From positions 73,753-137,752 of the forward strand of contig NZ_KE383897.1 in assembly GCF_000422645.1 (NCBI RefSeq): a stretch of 64,000 nt of DNA. Direction: 5' to 3'. Below are positions 58,896 to 64,000 of the stretch, piece by piece. Position 1 is the stretch's first letter. Every line of letters starts with the position of its first letter. The notes under the pieces were generated by a model. It was not told the DNA's origin and did no database searches. It saw nothing but the letters and a program-made list of their open reading frames with translations. Origin of the DNA: Ferrimonas futtsuensis DSM 18154. GTDB taxonomy: Bacteria; Pseudomonadota; Gammaproteobacteria; Enterobacterales; Shewanellaceae. The translations under genes and the position numbers were made by a program.

Positions 58896-59786
58896 TTAAT
58901 CAGGTGATTTGACCGTCAGCCCCGTGATTCGGCCGCTTTCGGCAAGCGGGCGAAGTTGAGGGTCCGTGTCTGCGTGCCCCAGGTAGTCTGATGAGATGTC
59001 GATAGCGCGTTGCAGGTGCAGAGCGGCTTCCTCCAATTCACCAAGAGCAGATGCGGCACAGGCCAGTTGGTAGAAGGCGTGGCCATTCTCCGGATCGATC
59101 TGTAAGGCCTGGCGACACAGGTTTATGGCCCATTTTGGTTCGCTAAGCTCAAGGGCTGAGTCTGCTTTGTAGGTGAGCGCCTCTACATCGTCAGGTCGAA
59201 GCTGCAGGATCTGGTCATAGATGGAAATTTTCTGTTCTTCGCTGACTTCCTGGCTTGCTCTGAGCCACATTGAATGAATTTCGTTTGTTCGCTCAAGCTC
59301 ACTTTTATTTTCTGATATCAGCTTCTCTTTGGCATTCATCTGTTCCTCAACGCTTTTTAGCCTTTTTTCATAGCGGTTGATCAATTTGGTTACCTCTTGA
59401 TCGGTCATCGTTAAGGCTTTGTCTTTGATGTCTCTGATGGAGGTCCAGCCAACCAGGACCAATAAGGAGGAGGCCCCTGCCACCAGATAGAAAAAGTAGG
59501 TCACGGTGTCCGTGGCGTAGGTTACGGAGTGGTTTGCCAGTGCCATCTGTTTCTTGTTGAGTTCGCCGATGAGTTCTGCTCTTTGCGCCTGCAATTCGGT
59601 TCTCAGAGTTTTGACTTCGTCGAGGAGATAGCGCTCTACAAACGGATTGTAGAGGGGCTTATCCAATTGACTGACGGAATCACGTACTTCCTGCTCCTCT
59701 GTGAGGGGCGCTGCAGCAGCAAACAGGTTGTGGCTGAAAAGAAGAGTGACAACGCACATGAGGATTGTTGTGAGGTTTGCTTTCAT
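58896..59786 (-). CDS. Membrane-anchored TPR protein
   Basis: 296 residues from ATG 59786 (CAGGT before it). Signal peptide 1-24 (CVVTLLFSHNLFAAAA); a second hydrophobic span at about 95-118 (YFFYLVAGASSLLVLVGW); a coiled coil (about 130-185, LINRYEKRLKSVEEQMNAKE); and C-terminal tetratricopeptide repeats (YDQILQLRPDDVEALTYKA, NLCRQALQIDPENGHAFYQL, HLQRAIDISSDYLG). N-terminal part periplasmic, TPR part probably cytoplasmic. A scaffold protein; partners unknown. Confidence 0.75.
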   Translation of the reverse strand: MKANLTTILMCVVTLLFSHNLFAAAAPLTEEQEVRDSVSQLDKPLYNPFVERYLLDEVKTLRTELQAQRAELIGELNKKQMALANHSVTYATDTVTYFFYLVAGASSLLVLVGWTSIRDIKDKALTMTDQEVTKLINRYEKRLKSVEEQMNAKEKLISENKSELERTNEIHSMWLRASQEVSEEQKISIYDQILQLRPDDVEALTYKADSALELSEPKWAINLCRQALQIDPENGHAFYQLACAASALGELEEAALHLQRAIDISSDYLGHADTDPQLRPLAESGRITGLTVKSPD

Positions 59787-60016
59787 AAGGGGACCTGATC
59801 GGGCAAAGGTAGTGTACAAATCATATCGACATCTTCTGTATGATGCAAAGTCGCACAATGCCTCTATTAATCAGCCGCTTATTGATTCGCTTCTTCGGAT
59901 CTTTGATTTATTTTGATTAGAGCTGTAACCTTTATTGGGTGTGTGGACAATACCAGTGCGTCCATGGAGGGGGCACTATCTGTCTATGGAGTTCGGCAAT
60001 CAAGAAGGAGGAATGT

Positions 60017-61621
60017 GTGAGTAACCGGGATAATCTCGCAGTGGATTTTCAGTCAATGGCCTCTCTCAAACATTGGGGTGAATCCCCGGAGCTGGCCGAG
60101 AAAACAATGAAACGCAGGTCGCTGGTTCATTGTGGCTGGGGGCGAGTTCTGTTTGGCCATACTTACGCTGATCACCAGGCCTTGATAGAAGACCTAAATG
60201 ATGAGGATCAGTTGCGTTCAGATGTGGTGTTTTATTGTCGGGAGCCTCAGGTTCTCGTATCGAAAGCTCCACATCAGTTGTTTATTGACCCCTCGCTAAC
60301 GTACCGACTCGATCTATCTGGCTCTAAACCAGAGGTTACTCGCTCTCCTAGATTACGGGTCCGTACCTTGATGGGGGGGTGGGATGAATACAATATCAAT
60401 AAATTGTTGCTTGATTTAGGAAGGGTGGACCTCGGGGATGACTTTACTCACAAGATGTTTGCGGACCCCTCTTTATCAGTGCTCATAGCGGAAGATGAAA
60501 AATCGGGCCAATTACTAGGATGCGTTTTCGGTATCGATCATAAGCTCGCGTTTGACGATCCCGACAATGGTTCAAGCGCGTGGTCGCTTGCCGTTGTTGA
60601 AGACTCTCCGTTATCAGGAGTGGCCAGTGCGCTGATTTCTGAGTTGGCAAAACGCTTCCGGGAAAAAGGGCGACAATTCCTTGACTGGTCGATAGTTCAT
60701 GATGAGCAGGATGACTGCTTGCTGGCTGAAAACATGGGGTTTGCGCGCGTTCCGGTTTACTCAGTCAAGAACCGAAATGCAGTTAATGAGCCTTTGTATA
60801 CCAGCGAAGCAGAGTGCCAGCCAGAATCATTGAGTGCTCAAGCCCTGCCACTGGTTGAGCAAGCTCGTCGCCTGGGGATTTCGGTACAGATACACGACGC
60901 GGCCAGGGATCTGTTTTCTCTTCAGCTTGCGGGGCAGTCGGTACGCTGTAAAGGGGCACTCACTGAATTAACCAGCGCGGTTGCCTTGCAAGTGTGTGAA
61001 GATCTTCATATCAGCAATTCATTGTTGAGGGGGGTAGATGTTGCTGTGCCAGCACAATGTTTCATCTCGACGAAAAAGGCGCTTGAAGAGTTTGCTAAGC
61101 CTTTCATATCGATAGATCTGTTGCCTGCAGTAGGTAACGACGATGGCCAGGCTTTACTGGGTTTGAAGACAGAGGCCGACCTTGAAGCGGCCTGGCATGT
61201 TGTTCAAAGCAGTAAGCTGCAATGGGTGGCCCGGGAAAGTATCTTTGGACAAAAGATTGATGTGTTGGTCATCGGCGGTGATGTGTTTGCTGCTAAGGTC
61301 GGAGGTCGGTTTTTAGATCACAGTGAGCCGTGCAGGGAGAAAGTCATCTCGCCGGGATCAACACACAACAGTGAAGATGTCACCCAACGCCTCCATCCCG
61401 TGATAAAGCGTGCGGCCCTCATGGCTTCGCAAGCACTTGGAGTTCAGGTTGTTGCTTTGGAAATGACGGTGGCCTCAGCTTGCCAGCCAGACTACAAAGT
61501 CACTTTGGCGAACCCTCGGCCCGCGCTGAACGCTTTTGCCCCTCAACCGGTAATTGAGCACTGGTTAAAGTTTCTGTTTCCCAGCCTCGCCACTGCAATA
61601 GAAATGAAGCGCACTTTTTAG
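60017..61621 (+). CDS. Divergent Ngg-like protein: GNAT plus degenerate ATP-grasp (N-acetylglutaminylglutamine synthetase family)
   Basis: 534 residues from GTG 60017 behind AAGGAGGA. Order: N-terminal segment (LKHWGESPE, VHCGWGRVLFGHTYAD), GNAT acetyltransferase (residues about 120-260; LIAEDEKSGQLLGCVFGIDH, AFDDPDNGSSAWSLAV, ENMGFARVPVYSVKNRN), then an ATP-grasp-like half. It follows the Ngg/NAGGN synthetase layout throughout. In the ATP-grasp half the usual lysine loop reads ISIDLLPAVGNDDG and the metal motif reads VTLANPRPAL in place of IEANERPGL, so ATP ligation may be lost. The partner asnO-like amidotransferase is not adjacent. Composition is AT-richer than the window average. Confidence 0.75.
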   Translation: MSNRDNLAVDFQSMASLKHWGESPELAEKTMKRRSLVHCGWGRVLFGHTYADHQALIEDLNDEDQLRSDVVFYCREPQVLVSKAPHQLFIDPSLTYRLDLSGSKPEVTRSPRLRVRTLMGGWDEYNINKLLLDLGRVDLGDDFTHKMFADPSLSVLIAEDEKSGQLLGCVFGIDHKLAFDDPDNGSSAWSLAVVEDSPLSGVASALISELAKRFREKGRQFLDWSIVHDEQDDCLLAENMGFARVPVYSVKNRNAVNEPLYTSEAECQPESLSAQALPLVEQARRLGISVQIHDAARDLFSLQLAGQSVRCKGALTELTSAVALQVCEDLHISNSLLRGVDVAVPAQCFISTKKALEEFAKPFISIDLLPAVGNDDGQALLGLKTEADLEAAWHVVQSSKLQWVARESIFGQKIDVLVIGGDVFAAKVGGRFLDHSEPCREKVISPGSTHNSEDVTQRLHPVIKRAALMASQALGVQVVALEMTVASACQPDYKVTLANPRPALNAFAPQPVIEHWLKFLFPSLATAIEMKRTF

Positions 61622-61767
61622 CTTGGCAGGCGCCGACATTGAGTTGGTTATACGGGGTAAGGGTACACAGGAATCGGGCACGTCGATAGGAGCCTTTAAT
61701 CACGCAGTATGAGACGTCGAGATGGTACTTCCACTGAGAGGTTGTGAGTTAAAAACCCATTGAAAAA

Positions 61768-61785
61768 GCCCCCAAATCTGGGGGC
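61768..61785 (-). terminator. Terminator of the amino-acid ABC operon
   Basis: GCCCCCA, AATC, TGGGGGC with AAAAA before it on the plus strand, i.e. a U-run after the stem for the leftward operon; seven bases past the ATPase stop. Confidence 0.88.
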
Positions 61786-61791
61786 GTTTGT

Positions 61792-62517
61792 CTATCTGAG
61801 CACTTTGGAGAGGAAGGATTGGGTCCTCTGCTGCTGCGGTGCATCGAAGATTTGCTGCGGCGGTCCGCTCTCCACCACTTCGCCGCCATCGATGAACAGC
61901 ACCCGATCTGAGACCTCCCGGGCGAAGCCCATCTCGTGGGTGACGATCACCATGGTCATGCCGTCGTCCGCCAGGGATTTCATTACGTCCAGCACGTCGC
62001 CGACCATCTCGGGGTCCAGGGCCGAGGTGGGCTCATCGAACAGCATCAGATCCGGCTCCATCGCCAGGGCGCGGGCGATGGCCACTCGCTGCTTCTGGCC
62101 TCCGGACAGGCTGGAGGGGTAGACCTGGGCTTTGGCGGCCAGGCCCACCTGTTCCAGCAGAGAGAGGGCTTTGGCTTTGGCCTGTTCGGCGTCCATCAAT
62201 CCCAGTTTGACCGGTGCCAGGGTGATGTTTTCCATCACCGTCTTGTGCGGGAACAGATTGAAATTCTGAAACACCATGCCGACCTTGCGGCGCAGCTGAT
62301 CCACGCAGGCGCCGGGGGCGGTGATCGACTCCCCTTCAATGAGGATCTCGCCTTTCGTGGGGATCTCCAGCAGGTTGAGACAGCGCAGGAAGGTGCTCTT
62401 GCCGCTGCCGCTGGGACCGATGACGCTGACCACTTCGCCGGGGGCGACGGTTTGGTCGATCCCCTTGAGAACCTCTACATCGCCAAACTGTTTATGCAGG
62501 TTGCTGACTTTAATCAC
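61792..62517 (-). CDS. Polar amino acid ABC importer ATPase (GlnQ-like)
   Basis: 241 residues. Walker [10 protein letters not shown] (about 34-42), Q-loop [11 protein letters not shown], signature LSGGQKQR, Walker [13 protein letters not shown], switch VTHEMGF. This is a textbook GlnQ/HisP/ArtP subfamily member. It overlaps the permease gene by eight bases and ends the operon of binding protein, permease, ATPase. Confidence 0.93.
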   Translation of the reverse strand: MIKVSNLHKQFGDVEVLKGIDQTVAPGEVVSVIGPSGSGKSTFLRCLNLLEIPTKGEILIEGESITAPGACVDQLRRKVGMVFQNFNLFPHKTVMENITLAPVKLGLMDAEQAKAKALSLLEQVGLAAKAQVYPSSLSGGQKQRVAIARALAMEPDLMLFDEPTSALDPEMVGDVLDVMKSLADDGMTMVIVTHEMGFAREVSDRVLFIDGGEVVESGPPQQIFDAPQQQRTQSFLSKVLR

Positions 62518-63187
62518 TCTGTTTCAGCCTCTTCTCAAATTGGGACAGCATCAGGGTGAAGCTGTAGGTCAACATCAGGTAGATGATGGCGCAGGTAAAC
62601 AGCGGCACCACGTCTTCGAAGGTGCGACTGCGGATGATCTCTCCGGCGCGCATCAGGTCGACGCCGCCGATAAAGCCGATCACCGCAGTCTCCTTGAGCA
62701 ACACGATGAATTCGTTGCCCAGAGCCGGCAGGATGTTCTTCACCGCCTGGGGCAGAATCACCTCCTTCATCGCCTGACCCTGAGAGAGGCCGAGGGAGCG
62801 GGCCGCTTCCGTCTGGCCCTTGTCCACCGCCTGGATGCCGGCACGGATGATCTCCGAGATGTAGGCACCGCTGTTGATGCCGAAGGCGATCACCGCGGCG
62901 GTGATCTTATCCACGTCCAGCGAGGCCAACACGATGAAGTAGAGGATCACCAGCTGGACCACAACCGGGGTGCCGCGAATCACCGACACATAGAGGTTGG
63001 CCGGCCAGCGCAGGTACCAGTGGCTGGACATCTTCATCAAAGTGGTGCCGATCCCCAGCACCGAGCCGAGCAGAGTAGCCAGTATGGTCACCGCCAGGGT
63101 GACCTTAAGGCCGCTCCAGATCAGCAGGATGCCCACCATTCCATCCTGGCCGATGGGGGTAAAGAGAGAGTCGATGATCGCCTGCAT
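62510..63187 (-). CDS. Polar amino acid ABC importer permease (GlnP/HisM-like)
   Basis: 225 residues with about five helices. The coupling EAA region is [20 protein letters not shown] (about 133-152), and [19 protein letters not shown] and [17 protein letters not shown] are HisMQ-family hallmarks. Only one permease gene is present, so the channel is probably a homodimer. It follows the binding-protein gene by four bases. Confidence 0.92.
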   Translation of the reverse strand: MQAIIDSLFTPIGQDGMVGILLIWSGLKVTLAVTILATLLGSVLGIGTTLMKMSSHWYLRWPANLYVSVIRGTPVVVQLVILYFIVLASLDVDKITAAVIAFGINSGAYISEIIRAGIQAVDKGQTEAARSLGLSQGQAMKEVILPQAVKNILPALGNEFIVLLKETAVIGFIGGVDLMRAGEIIRSRTFEDVVPLFTCAIIYLMLTYSFTLMLSQFEKRLKQSD

Positions 63188-63191
63188 AGGG

Positions 63192-63914
63192 TTACTTCAT
63201 GTACTGGGAGATGAGGGCGTCGTACTGGCCATTGGACTTCATCTTGTCCAGGGTGGCGTTGGTCTGCTTGAGCAGTTCGGCGTTCTCCTTGGAGATCGCC
63301 AGACCGTAGTATTCCGGATCAAACGCCAGCTTGGTCAGCTGCAGATCCGGGTTCTTCTTCATGTGATTGGCGGCAGGCTCGCTGTCAAACAGCACCAGGT
63401 CCACTTTGCCGTTTTTCAGCTCCATGATCGCCTCGAAGCCGGTGTTGAACGCCACCACGTTCTGGCTGTACTCCTTGGCCATGATGTCGCCGGTGGAACC
63501 CAGCTGCACGGCGATGGTCTTGCCCTTAAGCTCGTCCGGGCCGGAAGGCGCCTGGCCCTGCTGGGTCAGCACCACCTGGGTGGCTTCGTAGTAGGGTTGG
63601 GAGAAGTTCACCGCTTTTTGGCGCTCCGGGGTGATGGTCATGCCGGCGGCGATCATGTCAATTTTGCCCGCGTTCAGGGCCACAATCAGGGAGTCGAACT
63701 TCATGTTCTCCACCTTGAGGGTCTTGCCGGCGTCTTCGGCAATCTGACGGGCGATGTCGATATCGAACCCTTTGACTTCGTCGCCGTTGGGGCCACCCAT
63801 GTATTCAAAGGGAGGGAAGGCGGCGTTGGTGCCGACCACCAGGACGTTCTCTTTCTTTCCACAACCGGTCAGGGTCAGCAGGGAGAGGCTCAGTACAGCA
63901 ATGAGTTTCTTCAT
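63192..63914 (-). CDS. Amino acid ABC importer substrate-binding lipoprotein
   Basis: 240 residues. Lipoprotein signal with lipobox LTGC (Cys18, LSLLTLTGCGKK), so it is membrane-tethered, not freely periplasmic. Class SBP_bac_3: VLVVGTNAAFPPFEY, KGFDIDIARQIAEDAGK, AGMTITPERQKAVNFSQPYY, AVQLGSTGD and GKVDLVLFDSEPA. The ligand-binding Arg and Asp are present (PERQ, DSEP), pointing to glutamine, arginine or a related amino acid. First gene of the leftward operon; its promoter is in 63915-64000. Confidence 0.92.
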   Translation of the reverse strand: MKKLIAVLSLSLLTLTGCGKKENVLVVGTNAAFPPFEYMGGPNGDEVKGFDIDIARQIAEDAGKTLKVENMKFDSLIVALNAGKIDMIAAGMTITPERQKAVNFSQPYYEATQVVLTQQGQAPSGPDELKGKTIAVQLGSTGDIMAKEYSQNVVAFNTGFEAIMELKNGKVDLVLFDSEPAANHMKKNPDLQLTKLAFDPEYYGLAISKENAELLKQTNATLDKMKSNGQYDALISQYMK

Positions 63915-64000
63915 AATCTGGTCTCTGTTTTCAATGGTTCGATAATTGAGAGAGGCCGACTATAGGACAGGGGCAAATGCTTAGTCAATAACTATGCGTT

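Noticed and set aside
1-64000. CRISPR arrays, insertion sequences, phage genes, tRNA or rRNA genes
   Set aside because: No regular spaced repeats, transposase or integrase motifs, or cloverleaf/rRNA sequence were noticed in reading the window.

Overview
The window looks like chromosome of a free-living, facultatively anaerobic gammaproteobacterium of the Shewanella/Ferrimonas type. The evidence is about 60% GC, tightly overlapping operons, a pentaheme NrfA nitrite reductase, NnrS, MCP, RimK and ZntB homologues, and a complete-looking anaerobic (early cobalt insertion) cobalamin pathway. The genus is inferred from gene content only. No rRNA, tRNA, CRISPR array, transposase or integrase was seen.

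Layout. 1-5.0 kb: end of a VOC protein, two tandem paralogous membrane proteins, a DUF5610-like protein and a MipA/OmpV-type outer-membrane protein. 5.1-19.2 kb: B12 operon A, led by a cobalamin riboswitch: btuB, btuD, btuC, cobU copy 1, btuF, cobU copy 2, cobC, cobT-like, cobQ, cbiA, cobS, an unassigned TIM-barrel protein, cbiB, cobD. 19.2-23.1 kb: a nitrogen-oxide block (nnrS then nrfA, with an NsrR-like site), a small membrane protein and a periplasmic DsrE protein. 23.2-28.6 kb: B12 operon B, second riboswitch: an exported CbiK-type cobaltochelatase, an ABC-2 exporter pair and a complete BtuCDF/FecBCDE-type importer. 28.7-37.3 kb: B12 operon C, third (compact) riboswitch: cbiD, cbiC, cbiET, cbiL, cbiG-ferredoxin fusion, cbiH, cbiF, cobA-hemD fusion, with a convergent histidine phosphatase. 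38-48.8 kb: mixed genes (CIA30, PhyH dioxygenase, MCP, YciI, AraC-AzlCD, phosphatase-like protein, SMI1/KNR4, hydrolase) with two decayed genes. 49-51.6 kb: a lower-GC patch with an AraC remnant, ada and an EamA transporter. 51.8-64 kb: MscS, a RimB-RimK-aspartoacylase operon, MgtE, ZntB, Usp, PsiE, a TPR protein, a divergent Ngg-like protein and an amino-acid ABC importer.

How it works together. Operon C makes precorrin-2 (CobA) and carries out most corrin-ring methylations; operon A amidates, attaches the aminopropanol arm and assembles the nucleotide loop, and also takes up corrinoids; operon B supplies the only cobaltochelatase in the window, and it carries a signal peptide. That raises the possibility that the metal-free precursor is exported, charged with cobalt in the periplasm and re-imported. 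Not found in the window: cbiJ, a corrinoid adenosyltransferase, a threonine kinase (pduX), a precorrin-2 dehydrogenase, a cobalt importer of the cbiMNQO type, or lower-ligand synthesis genes (bluB, bza).
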